A stretch of DNA of 64,000 nt, from positions 2,790,001-2,854,000 of the forward strand of contig NC_016462.1 of the NCBI RefSeq assembly GCF_000226115.1, written 5' to 3'. This document shows, one piece after another, positions 11,861 through 21,829 of this stretch (position 1 is its first letter; the number at the start of each line of letters is the position of its first letter). Position numbers and translations under genes: made by a program. The stretch comes from Thermothielavioides terrestris NRRL 8126. Its lineage: Eukaryota; Ascomycota; Sordariomycetes; Sordariales; Chaetomiaceae. Below the pieces are notes generated by a model. That model was not told the origin of the DNA. It ran no database searches and saw nothing but the letters and a program-made list of their open reading frames with translations.

Positions 11861-12932
11861 TCACTGCGCCTGTGATCCCTGGCCAGACTCTTCCAATCTC
11901 TCTTCGGGCCCCGGGTTCCCAGCATCCTCCTTCTCCTTCTTCCGCGGTGCCAATCGAATGTCCCAACGCTCCTGCTGCCAAGCGGTAACGGGCGGCGTCA
12001 CTTCCGCCACAGCCTCCGCCCACGACTCCCTCGTCAGCGGGTCCTCAGCCGCGGCCTCTTCCCGCTTGGGCGTCGCGCCGCAGTAGCCAGCCCAGCGGCG
12101 GAACTCGCACCAGACCGCCCGGCCGCTGCCGCGCTTGCTCCCCGCCTCGTCGGCGTCGGCTTGCTGCTGCGACGCGCCACTGCTGCTGTCCGCCGCCGTC
12201 TCTGGCCCGACCACCACGGCCCACGTCGTCCAGCGTCTCATGATCATGGGCGGCCACGCCGCGAGGAGGTCCTCGCAGGACTTGGGCACGAACCGGCCGA
12301 ACACGCGATCCCGGGCCTTGAGCCATTCCGCAGCGCCGCCGTCGTGGTCGGTGCCGCCGGTGTACGCGACCTCGAGGATGGTGACGGTTATGCGGCCCTC
12401 GAGCTGCGTCTGGAACTTGTGCGGCGGATCCCACTGGAGCGTGGTGAATCGCGAGGGTGACGATGGCAACGACGACGACGAAGCCTCGGCCGTGGCGTCG
12501 CCGAGAGATAGATCCCGGAGCAGGGCGCCGGACGCGAAAGCGTCCTGCGCGTCGTGCTCGGGCAGGTCGCGCAGCAGCTCGGCGGCGGCGGGTGAGCGCA
12601 GGAATTTCTGCAGGTCTTCTTCCGTGCTCCAGACTGAATTTTTGTTTTCCCACCGAGGGTCATCAGCAACGGTGTTGAAAAACCATCTCAACGACCTTCT
12701 CTCCCCGAAAAGACGTACGAACAATCAGGGCAGCATGCTCGGGATCCTCCACCTTCCGCCCCAGCCAGACCTCCTCGCGGCCTGGCACACCCGCGAGGGG
12801 TCCGAGATGCTCATCTGGGTAGGGTTTGGACCAGTTCGGCCAGTCCTGCCCGCGCGGCAGGCGGAATCGTGTCCAGGTCGTCCGCATGCGCCAGAGACGG
12901 TAGGTTTCAGGTGTTCGCTTCGTGCGAGCCAT
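11861..12932 (-). CDS. Hypothetical fungal protein, two exons
   Basis: Product not recognised, about 328 residues. Exon 1 is 12719-12932 (ATG at 12932, MARTKRTPETYRLWRM...) and exon 2 is 11861-12633. The intron (12634-12718, 85 bp) has donor GTACGT, a TGCTGATG branch-like site and acceptor TTCAG. It joins the two frames in phase 1 (...ALIV-LWSTEEDLQKF). The N-terminal third is rich in Trp, Arg and Pro (TTWTRFRLPRGQDWPNW); the C-terminal half has several Trp-containing blocks (WTTWAVVVGPE, VWCEFRRWAGYCG) and ends in a charged Glu/Lys-rich tail. There is no signal peptide or membrane segment. A cytosolic or nuclear lineage-specific protein seems likely. Confidence 0.7.
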
Positions 12933-13299
12933 GGGGACATAGAACTGCGCCAAGTCTATGGGGATGGGGTTGACTAAAAGGGGTGTAAGCGGATTGGGAG
13001 AGTTGAGAATGAAACAGGCGGGGAGAGACCTCTGGAGGCGTGAAGAAGGTCGAGCCCGATGAGATGGGTCAAAATGATGTGGTGTGAGAAAAATGATGTG
13101 GTGGTGAGACTAAGATGCACAGATATATAGCTGCAGTGAGCGAGGGGCTTCTGCTGCCTATTGTGGAGCGTGCAAGGAGGCGAACGGATGACCGTTGTCA
13201 AGGACTAGGGGTGTGTAGCCCGCTTCGCGAGCTCACTAATGGATGTGTTATCTGCATTTCTACATCACATGACCTGCTTACAGTTACTACTGGTTCGTT

Positions 13300-13480
13300 A
13301 CCTGCCTGCGTGGTGCCCGCGTTGTGCCCCCGGTGTCCCCTGTGCCTGCTTGGTCCCTGTGCTCTGCCCTCGGTGCCTGCGTGGTGCCTGCGTTGTCACC
13401 CCAGTGACTGCGTGGTGCCTCGGCACGCTCCCGGTGCCCACGGTGCCGCCTGCGTTGTACCCGTGGCACTCGCGAAGAGG
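13300..13480. repeat. Degenerate GTGCCTGCGTGGTGCC-type repeat
   Basis: Variants of GTGCCTGCGTGGTGCC and CCGGTGTCCC recur imperfectly through this stretch, giving a minisatellite-like pattern in gene-free DNA. Confidence 0.6.
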
Positions 13481-13494
13481 TGCAAAAGGAGAAA

Positions 13495-13926
13495 AGTAGA
13501 AGAGAGAGAGAGAGAAAGGAAAGAGAAAGGGAGAAAAAAAAATGAAAAAAGCTGCTCAACTACAAACCAATAAAAAGCAGAAAAAAGCATTGATAGCTAT
13601 ATACTCTACATCTATTATTGTTAAGGAGCAAGGAGGTGGATTATTTACAATAACAATTACCTTGTTAGAGAGCACATCTGAAAGCTTTGCGTTTCTAAAA
13701 TAATTTTTTTCTTCTCTTTTCTTTTTCTTTTCTTTTTCTTTCCCTCTTCCTTTTTTCTCTTTTTCTTCTTTTTCTTTGTTCATTCTCCTTTTTCTTTTTT
13801 TGTTTCTTTCTTTCCTTTTTTTTTCATTTTTTATTTTCATTCTTTTCTTTTCTTCTTTCTTTTTTTTCCCTTTTTTTCCCCCTTTTTCTTCTTTTTCTTT
13901 TTTTCTTTCTACTTTTTTCCCCCCTT
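13495..13926. repeat. Purine run followed by a long polypyrimidine tract
   Basis: A GA-rich run (about 13495-13545) is followed by about 150 bp of AT-rich, non-repetitive sequence, then more than 200 bp that is almost entirely T and C (about 13704-13926) on the plus strand. No coding potential. This is a sharp compositional departure from the GC-rich surroundings. Confidence 0.85.
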
Positions 13927-14239
13927 TTCTGAGAATAGGCCTATAGAGAGATAATGCCTTTGCACTGAGGCGTCATGTCTGCTACCGTCTTGTCCATGCA
14001 ATTCGGGTTGGCGCTCACAGATCCTCTGCCATCTGCAAAAGGGGAGTGGCGACCACCTCGGCCCCCAATCCGGACGCGCTATGGTGCCAGGGTAGCCCCA
14101 CCTCTCGATGTGTCATCAGACTCGACCGCGCTGGCCAGCTCCGGGTTTCGTTCGCTGGTGGTTGGACGGTTCCTAACCGCCGCCGACCCGCACGCATGGT
14201 CAGAGCGAGACAGGACCTGCCCATCCGACCGTGGAGGAG

Positions 14240-15028
14240 ATGGCCCCTCCGACAGGAAGCACCACTGTCTGGCAAAGGCTCAAAGGCATCTTCGTCTATC
14301 TCTGGAATTTCCGCTACCTCCCGCTCCGGTACCGTTGGCCGCTTATCAAGCTGAGGCGCCGCCTCTTCCCCACGGAGACCGGCCTCGGTCTCCCCAACGC
14401 CGTGCGGCATGCCCGGTCGCTGCGGCACCCGCCCGAGCCGCACCCGTACCTCTTCGTCCTGCGCCTGCTCTGGCCCTTCCCGTCCTGGCACTTCCCGGCC
14501 GTCCTGCCGCCGCCGCCGCGGCAGATCATGGCCGACCCCGAGCGGGTCAGCTGCCAGGTCCGCGACCTGATGTACCTCCACTCCATGCCGCTGTGGCGCG
14601 CGCGGGACACGCCGCAACGGGCTTTTTACCGCCTCTACAAGGCGTTCTGCGCTGCCGACGGGCACATGATTACCTACGAGACCGAGTATTTCTGGCGCCA
14701 CCCATCTCCCTCCTGGGCCACCGCCAACATCCCGGACCCCGAGTGCGAGGACCCGGAGCAATACGCTGTCATGGCGTCTTTAGCCGAGGTTCTGGTCGAG
14801 TCCTTCTTGTGGCGCCTGGAGCTCGGCCTTCGCAGGAGCGACTCGCCGATCATGAACCACTATAAGAAGCCTCCTCCCTACGTTCCGGAGATCTGCCCTT
14901 CGTGGACGGCCAAGGTACCGCCTCTGAAGACAAAGTTGGTGATTCACCCTGAGGAGGACGTGTACTTTGACAGCCCGTTTCACCGTCGCAACATATATAT
15001 GGCGACCGGCTGGTTCTATACTGTCTGA
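14240..15028 (+). CDS. Hypothetical protein, single exon
   Basis: Product not recognised, about 262 residues, intronless. The ATG at 14240 is chosen as the first Met of the open frame. The N-terminal half is basic and rich in Trp, Leu and Pro (IFVYLWNFRYLPLRYRW, FVLRLLWPFPSWHFPAVLPP). The C-terminal half has several aromatic blocks (ETEYFWRHPSPSWATANIP, PYVPEICPSWTAKVPPLKTK) and ends with NIYMATGWFYTV. There is no clear signal peptide; the Trp/Leu-rich segments are not convincing transmembrane helices. Codon use matches neighbouring genes, which supports a real gene. Confidence 0.65.
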   Translation: MAPPTGSTTVWQRLKGIFVYLWNFRYLPLRYRWPLIKLRRRLFPTETGLGLPNAVRHARSLRHPPEPHPYLFVLRLLWPFPSWHFPAVLPPPPRQIMADPERVSCQVRDLMYLHSMPLWRARDTPQRAFYRLYKAFCAADGHMITYETEYFWRHPSPSWATANIPDPECEDPEQYAVMASLAEVLVESFLWRLELGLRRSDSPIMNHYKKPPPYVPEICPSWTAKVPPLKTKLVIHPEEDVYFDSPFHRRNIYMATGWFYTV

Positions 15029-16308
15029 AGGACGCCATCGCATTCGGACTGCTGTCAGCCGTCGTGCCCGATGCTTCCGTTTGCTGGCATCCGCATCTCA
15101 CACCAATGTCCGCGACGTCTAGTCTGTGGCCTGTATCCGTCGTGCCCCTCAGGATAGGGTGGTTTTCCTCGTCTAGGGATCGTGACTCGGGGACAGGCAC
15201 CGCTCCAGCCACTCAACCGCGACGTGTCGCTTGCGGTGCCTGGCAGAATGTGGATGCGTTGCGCGGAGGCCGCTGCGGGGCCATGGACCCCCCTCGTTCG
15301 CCTCGTGCCGCTCCCCGCCTACGATGTCACTGTCGTGCCCCGTGGAGCTCGCTGACATCGAACCTGTTCGCTGTCCTGAAGCGAGTCCCGGACTGGGGAG
15401 CCGGCGGGCCTTGGAGCAGCAAAGCTGAACGGAACGGCGCCACCCATTGCCCGTGACGTAGCCGCGTTGAGTGAGACATCCCGCAGCTGAGACAGGCACG
15501 AAATACATTCACGTCCACTTGACGGGATTCGCCAAGCACTTTCCTGCAGACGACAAGCTTTTGTGGAGACCCCCCAGACCCCGCCCGCCTCCTGCAAGAT
15601 GACGCCGCAGCAGTTGGCTCCTACGCTTGCAAGTTATGCTTGCAAGTTACACTCTAACCCAACCAGGAGTTGCGAATGGACCACAGGCGCCCAATGGAAC
15701 AGCCCACTGGAGCTGAGCCGTGGCCCAACTCGCGCAGCATGGAGGCTCTTTTTGTGCCCCGTATTGGCCAACTGCGAAACCTGGAAACTCGACCCCTCTT
15801 TGCTCCTGCGTTTCCGTCACTGCCCGACCCTGCCCTGACACGCGGTTGGCGGGGCAGGCGGGGCGGCCTCCTGCTCTTCCCCCACCACCGCATCCTTCAT
15901 CTCTTTCTCTCCCCTCCCCAACGTCCCTTCTCTCAGTCGAAGTGCCCAGAGTGTTTTTGATATTGACAGGTTGAATTGGGGGCCCGCGGATCTTATCGCA
16001 AGTTCCACTGCTAAAAACCGGTCAGTGTCTCTCTCGTAATCTCGTTTCTCTCCCTCCTCAGACTCTGCTTGCTGGTGGGTCAGGAGATGTCATGAGAGAT
16101 GGCCCAGGGGCAAAGCCATGATGGACGAAGCTTCCCATGTCAACCCCCGGGGCTGATGAAGCACAGTGCACGACGCCCACAGACCGCGCTGCCTTTGCCT
16201 TTTAAAACCGCACACACTCCCTTAGCGCTTGCGACTTCCCCCGCTCTCGTTACTGATTCTGGCCATTGAAGCACCTCGCACCCAGTGTTCGTCTTCTGGC
16301 CTCCCAAG
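15029..16308. other. Intergenic and GAD promoter region
   Basis: No supported gene. It contains a 13-bp direct duplication at 15625-15650 and CT-rich sequence near 15895-15935. The last few hundred bases are the presumed promoter and leader of the glutamate decarboxylase gene, with an AT-rich TTTTAAAA at about 16199-16206, roughly 105 bp before the ATG. Confidence 0.5.
15625..15650. repeat. Perfect tandem pair around CTTGCAAG palindromes
   Basis: GCTTGCAAGTTA occurs twice in direct tandem (period 13 bp). Each copy contains the 8-bp palindrome CTTGCAAG. Nothing else in the surrounding 300 bp repeats. Confidence 0.7.
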
Positions 16309-18162
16309 ATGGTGCACCTTTCCACCGTCACGCACAAGGACGAGGGGTCCGTCAACAAGCTCGCCGAAGGCGTCAAGAAAGTGCACCTGCAGCTGGCCAA
16401 CGATGACGACAACTTCACCACCAGCGTCTATGGCTCCAAGTTCGCCGCCCAGGACCTCCCGCGCCACGAGATGCCCGAACACGAGATGCCCAAGGAGGTG
16501 GCTTACCGCATGATCAAGGACGAGCTGAGCCTGGACGGCAACCCCATGCTGAAGTGAGTGAGAGCTGTTGTACTCGGCATGCTGGGTCGTCGAAGTGCTG
16601 ATTCTGGATAATCATCGGCGAAACTAAGCCTGGCTTCGTTTGTCACCACGTACATGGTATGCCAATGACGCCCGCGCATGGTGTCTTTCTCCGGTCCGCA
16701 CCGCTGACGTCTTCCAGGAAGAGGAAGCCGAGAAGCTCATGGCCGAGTCGTTCTCCAAGAACTTCATCGACTACGAGGAGTACCCCCAGTCCGCCGATAT
16801 CCAGAACCGCTGCGTCTCCATGATCGGCCGCCTCTTCAACGCGCCCGTCGGAGCCGGCGAGACGGTCGGCGCCGTCGGCACGTCGTGCGTCGGCAGCTCC
16901 GAGGCCATCATGCTGGCCGTGCTGGCCATGAAAAAGCGCTGGAAGAACAAGAGGATGGCGGAGGGCAAGCCGTGCGACAAGCCCAACATTGTCATGTCGT
17001 CGGCAGTGCAGGTCTGCTGGGAGAAGGCGACTCGGTACTTCGAGATTGAGGAGAAGCTCGTCTACTGCACCGAGGACCGCTACGTCATCGACCCTGAGGA
17101 GACGGTCAACCTAGTGGACGAGAACACGATCGGCATCTGCTGCATCCTCGGCACAACCTACACGGGCGAGTACGAGGACGTCAAGGCGGTCAACGACCTG
17201 CTGTGCAAGAAGGGCCTGACCACGCCGATCCACGTCGACGCCGCCAGCGGTGGCTTCGTGGCGCCCTTCGTCGTGCCGGACCTCGAGTGGGACTTCAGGT
17301 TGGAGCGTGTGGTGTCGATCAATGTCTCCGGGCACAAGGTAGCTTTCCGCCCATAGCCTCATCTGTCCCCAAAAAAGGGTAGCCTTTTGAACTTGCTTGC
17401 TGACCGGCTGACGCTCGCACGCAGTATGGCCTCGTCTACCCCGGTGTCGGCTGGGTCGTCTGGCGCAGCGCCGAGTACCTGCCACAGGAGCTCGTCTTCA
17501 ACATCAACTACCTCGGCGCCGACCAAGCTTCGTTCACGCTGAACTTCAGCAAGGGCGCTAGCCAGGTCATCGGCCAGTACTACCAGCTGATCCGGCTCGG
17601 TAAGCACGGCTACCGCGCCATCATGAGCAACCTCACGCGCACGGCCGACTACCTCTCCGACTCGCTCGAGGCGCTCGGCTTCATCATCATGTCCAAGAAG
17701 TCGGGCGAGGGCCTCCCGCTGGTGGCCTTCCGGCTGCCGCCGCAGGAAGGGCGCAACTACGACGAGTTCGACCTCGGGCACCATCTGCGCGTGCGCGGCT
17801 GGGTGGTGCCGGCCTACACGATGGCGCCGCACACCAACAACCTCAAGATGCTGCGGGTGGTGGTGCGCGAGGACTTCACCAAGAACCGGTGCGACAACCT
17901 GATCAACGACATTAAGCAGTGTCAGCAGCTGCTCGAGAAAATGGACGCCGAGAGCATCAAGCGGCAGCAGGAGTTCATCCACAAGCACCACACGGCCAGC
18001 GGCAAGGCCTCGCACAACCACCCCAAGTACCGGGTAAGACCATATCATGTTTTCGCCTCCCCCGGCCCTCCCCCCTTGTATAGATATCCACTGACGACGC
18101 TGCTGCAGAGGGAGAAGCACTCGCTCCAGGGCAAGACGGGCAAGACGCACGCCATCTGCTAA
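16309..18162 (+). CDS. Glutamate decarboxylase
   Basis: PLP-dependent cytosolic enzyme converting L-glutamate to GABA and CO2, the entry to the GABA shunt. Five exons: 16309-16553, 16629-16656 (28 nt), 16718-17338, 17425-18033 and 18109-18162, giving 518 residues. The 28-nt exon is required: it supplies ASFVTTYM, which completes the conserved [15 protein letters not shown] block. Other family signatures are [30 protein letters not shown], and SGHK with the Schiff-base lysine K298 exactly at the end of exon 3, followed by [14 protein letters not shown]. The C-terminal region ([16 protein letters not shown]) resembles the regulatory tail of eukaryotic GADs and is encoded by a separate last exon. 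The length fits fungal GADs. The acetylornithine aminotransferase gene follows on the same strand. Confidence 0.95.
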
Positions 18163-18940
18163 GGCGCATCGAATCGCGAAACGGAAATTGTGATCAATGC
18201 CCAGTGGTTTCGGCACTTAAGGGGTCGACGTTGGGCGCTGCAGGGGCCGTATTGCATGCCCGCCATGACTTGAATGACTGATGCCATGATGCGATGGACT
18301 TTACTTCGATTGGGTAGCCGAGAGTAGCCAGTCGGTGCTGGGCCGTGTTCTCGCTTCGATTCGCTCGCTGCAAACACGGTCAAGCACAATCCGTACTTGG
18401 TGCTCCGCGCTTGCTGAGCAGCAGCAATTTGAAATGGCGATATTCCGCGGTCCATTCCACTCCATCCAGCAGTGACAGATCCTACCGTTATTTATCCAAC
18501 TCCCATCATTTAAGAGTTTTGCATTCCAATCCTAGCGGAGCTGCTGTGGTGGTGAGAACCTTGATGGACGGCTCGTGGGACTTGGACAGGGGAGCAAGCT
18601 TATCGATACCGGTAGTCAGTGCCAAGCGCCGCTAGCATTCCGCTCCTGGTGAGTTGTGGGGTCAATTTCCCGCCCGACATCGCTTGAGGTTTTTGTGACT
18701 CGGCTGCAGTGAGAATGACTCCCCGAGTTGAGTATTCGGCTGCTGTGTGACTAACGTTGAGGGACCGCGACCGAGGGGATTTAAAACCACCTCGTCGCAG
18801 GGTCACACGAGGTGTCTCCGACTCGATTGAAATTGAAGGTCGTCGGCCAGCGGTCTATTAATTGCCTGATCGCACTGGGGGTCGTCCATTGGCATTCATT
18901 GGGAACTTCATTGGAATTCGCATTCTGCCCCCCCCTTGAC
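18163..18940. other. GAD to ARG8 intergenic region
   Basis: This 778-bp spacer holds the GAD 3' flank and the promoter of the acetylornithine aminotransferase gene. Two TGACTC motifs lie in it (see separate entry). No other gene is seen. Confidence 0.6.
18696..18721 (+). promoter_or_regulatory. Candidate CPC1/GCN4-type elements (TGACTC x2)
   Basis: TGACTC occurs at 18696-18701 and again at 18716-18721, 20 bp apart and about 220-245 bp upstream of the start codon of an arginine-biosynthesis gene. The core of the Gcn4/CPC1 site is TGACTC(A). Amino-acid biosynthetic genes in ascomycetes are commonly under this general control. The seventh base is G or C here, so the sites are not full consensus. 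Confidence 0.35.
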
Positions 18941-20420
18941 ATGGCCTTCCGCGCGTCCCTGCGGCGCGCTACCGCCGCACGCCCGGCCGCTGCGCGCTTC
19001 TACTCGCAGGCCATCGCCGTGCCGACGTCGAGTTCGTCGCCGGTGAGCGCGGCTCAGATCCGGCGGGACGCGGCGCTGCCGAACCCGGACCCCGCCGAGG
19101 ACTCGGCCAGCGCGGCCCTCGTGCGCGAGCATGCGCCCTTCATGGTCGCCACCTACGCCCGCCCGCCGCCCGTCTTCGTCAGGGGCGAGGGCTCCTACCT
19201 GTGGGACCTCGAGAACAGGAAGTACCTCGACTTCACCGCCGGCATCGCCGTCAACTCGCTCGGCCACTGCGATCCCGAGATGGCCAAGTTGATCGCCCAG
19301 CAGGTAGCTAGGACCGTCCCTTCTTCAGGTCTTCCGCCAGCCACGCGCTAGCAAGCAGACTGACCTCTCCCCCCGCCAGTCCAAAACCCTCATCCACGCC
19401 TCCAACCTGTACTACAACCCCTGGACCGGCGCGCTGTCAAAGCTCCTCATCGAGAAAACGCTCGCCTCCGGCGGCATGCACGACGCCGCCGCCGCCTTCA
19501 TCTGCAACTCCGGCAGCGAAGCCAACGAGGCCGGCATCAAGTTCGCCCGCAAAGTCGGCAAGGCCCTCGACCCGTCCGGTGCCAAGACTGAGGTCGTCTC
19601 CTTTCGCAACGCCTTCCACGGCCGCACCATGGGCTCGCTCTCGGCGACGCCGAACCCCAAGTACCAGGCGCCCTTCGGGCCCATGGTGCCCGGCTTCCGC
19701 GTCGGCGAGCTCAACGACATCGACGCGCTGCCGTCCCTGGTCACACCAGCGACCTGCGCCGTGATCGTCGAGCCGATCCAGGGCGAGGGCGGCGTGCGCG
19801 TGGCGTCGGACGCCTTCCTGGTCGCGCTGGCGCGCCGCTGCCGCGATGTCGGCGCCGTCCTGCACTACGACGAGATCCAGTGCGGCCTGGGCCGCACCGG
19901 CGCCCTCTGGGCCCACGCCCACCTGCCGCCCGAGGCCCACCCGGACGTGCTGACCACCGCGAAAGCCCTCGGCAACGGCTTCCCCATCGGCGCCGCCATC
20001 GTCAACGCCCGCGTCGCCGCCCTCATCAAGGTCGGCGACCACGGCACCACCTTCGGCGGCAACCCGCTCGCCTGCCGCCTGGCGCACTACATCGTCGGCC
20101 GGCTGGCCGACGAGGGCCTGCTGGAGGGCGTCAGGAAAAAGGGCGAGGTGTTCCGGGAAGGCTTCGAGAGGCTGCGCGAGCGGTACCCCGCCTTGGTGCA
20201 GGAGGTCAGGGGCAAGGGGCTCCTCCTGGGCCTGCAGCTGAGCGAGGACCCGGCGAGGATCGTCAAGGCGGCGCGCGAGCGCGGTCTGTTGGTCATCACG
20301 GCCGGCACGAACACGCTGCGGTTTGTGCCCAGCCTGGTGATGAGCGAGGAGGAGATCCGTGAGGGTTTGGCTATCCTCGAGGAGGCAGTGCGTGTCACCC
20401 GGGAGGGAGGAAGTGAGTGA
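18941..20420 (+). CDS. ARG8: Acetylornithine aminotransferase, mitochondrial
   Basis: Class III PLP aminotransferase interconverting N-acetylglutamate semialdehyde (plus glutamate) and N2-acetylornithine in arginine biosynthesis. Exons 18941-19303 and 19380-20420; the 76-bp intron has a CTGAC branch and a GCCAG acceptor. Product 467 residues. The N-terminus (MAFRASLRRATAARPAAARF) is an Arg/Ala-rich mitochondrial presequence. Family blocks: YLDFTAGIAVNSLGH, NSGSEANEAGIKFARK, RNAFHGRTMGSLSAT, VEPIQGEGGV, LHYDEIQCGLGRTG, and the PLP lysine K316 in TTAKALGNGFPIGA, then GTTFGGNPLACR. An ornithine or GABA aminotransferase is the main alternative, but length, presequence and motif details favour the acetylornithine enzyme. 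It lies 778 bp downstream of glutamate decarboxylase on the same strand. Confidence 0.92.
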
Positions 20421-21829
20421 GGGAGTGTGGCGGGTTCCGTTTTTCACACATGGTTAGAGTTCGGTAGATTTGGTTTTGTGTAGTTAGATGGAGTCTGGAG
20501 TTAAAAACACCGTTGTTGATGGCTCAATCAGAGGTGGAGTTGGTCGTGGTGTTTCCTATTCACCCGTGACACAGCGTTCCCGCCACAGTTTTCGACGAAG
20601 TGTGGCGGCGGGATGTGCCATAGCAGAGATAGAGTTGGGGGAATACGCTGCCACTCGTGACACGAAGGAGGCCACCGGAGTAGTCCCATGGAGTTTGTTG
20701 TAGTCCTGGACGTGTCGTACCGCGCATGTCACCGTCACCGTCACCTAGCCACTGACTACACTACGGCGATCACAACAACAACAACTGGCTGGTAACAGCT
20801 CCGCAAGAGATTGTCCAGCACTAGCCCGACCGTTTTGCAAAGCACAACACGCACCTGATCGAACCACCTCCACATGTACCGTATGCGCGTCACCGCAGGG
20901 CTCATCACACCGACGCCGTGCGGTTACAGACAGCAAGTCTGTCTCACTGCTGCGATGGACCGATTCAAGATGTAGTGGAGTGACTGTACTTCTTGCCGAG
21001 GACGGAAGAAACGAAACATCCATCTGGTAGGCCAATCCTCACCCCCTGCCCCGGCTGTCCGACAAACAGATCAATCCACTCGCGAGCATGAACTGGCAAC
21101 CCTGCGTCATTACGCTGGGATCGGATCCACCGTTTCACAAGCATCTTCAAAACACCAGCGAATGGCACGGTATCATCAATCACCCACACACCCACATACA
21201 TCATCGTCACTATCATCCATCGTTGCACGCAAGTGTCATCAACCATCATGTCAATTCATGTGTATGCCCGATACCCCACCAATGCCCGGGGTGTTTTTTT
21301 CTCTAGCGAGTGCCTTGTCATCCCATTCCCCTCCGTTCCGCGGAGGGTGCTGTGCCACCATGCATGTTGTTACATCTCTTCCCCTCTCCAGGGAAGGAAA
21401 AGGAAAAGAAAGGAAAAAAAGCAATCCACCGCGCGCGGCGAAAACCAAGAAGACACAGAGAAGTGAAGATTGGCCCGTCCCTAAAAGTTATCAATGTGAA
21501 CGAGCGACATCAAAAAGTTGACCAGCCCCGGCCCGGCCCCGGCCCGACCCTCGCGACAAAACCGTCGTGGAAAGGTGATGCTGGGATGTCGGTGTCTAGC
21601 CAACGGGGTATAGAAGAAACGAAGGTGCAAATGCAATGATGGCACGCATGTACTCGGGTTGTGCCTCCCAAATCAGCCGTCCTCCCAAAATCCAACCACC
21701 CAAGCGAAAGAAAAGCGGAGCGCGCGCGAAGCCTAGCTAGCCGCCGACGCAAGCACAGCTCCAGAGAAAAACGAATCGAAAGTTTCTCCTTCTCTGTTCG
21801 CCGAAGCGCCGACAAACAAAAGAAAAAGC
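20421..21829. other. Convergent intergenic region
   Basis: The region lies between the 3' ends of the plus-strand aminotransferase and the minus-strand AA11 gene. No gene supported. It contains a GC-rich inverted repeat at 20579-20612 and a GGCCC-rich pair of repeats near 21525-21545. Confidence 0.5.
20579..20612. repeat. GC-rich hairpin-forming inverted repeat
   Basis: CCCGCCACA at 20579-20587 pairs with TGTGGCGG(CGG)G at 20601-20612 around a 13-nt loop, about 160 bp past the aminotransferase stop codon. It could form an RNA hairpin in the 3' UTR; function unknown. Confidence 0.5.

Noticed and set aside
13559..13840. Lys/Glu-rich minus-strand open frame
   Set aside because: It is only the translation of the polypyrimidine tract.
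17359..18216. Minus-strand open frame opposite glutamate decarboxylase
   Set aside because: It spans introns and exons of the real gene and has no recognisable domain.
19437..20447. Minus-strand open frame opposite the acetylornithine aminotransferase
   Set aside because: Antisense shadow; the plus strand has full family motifs and splice sites.
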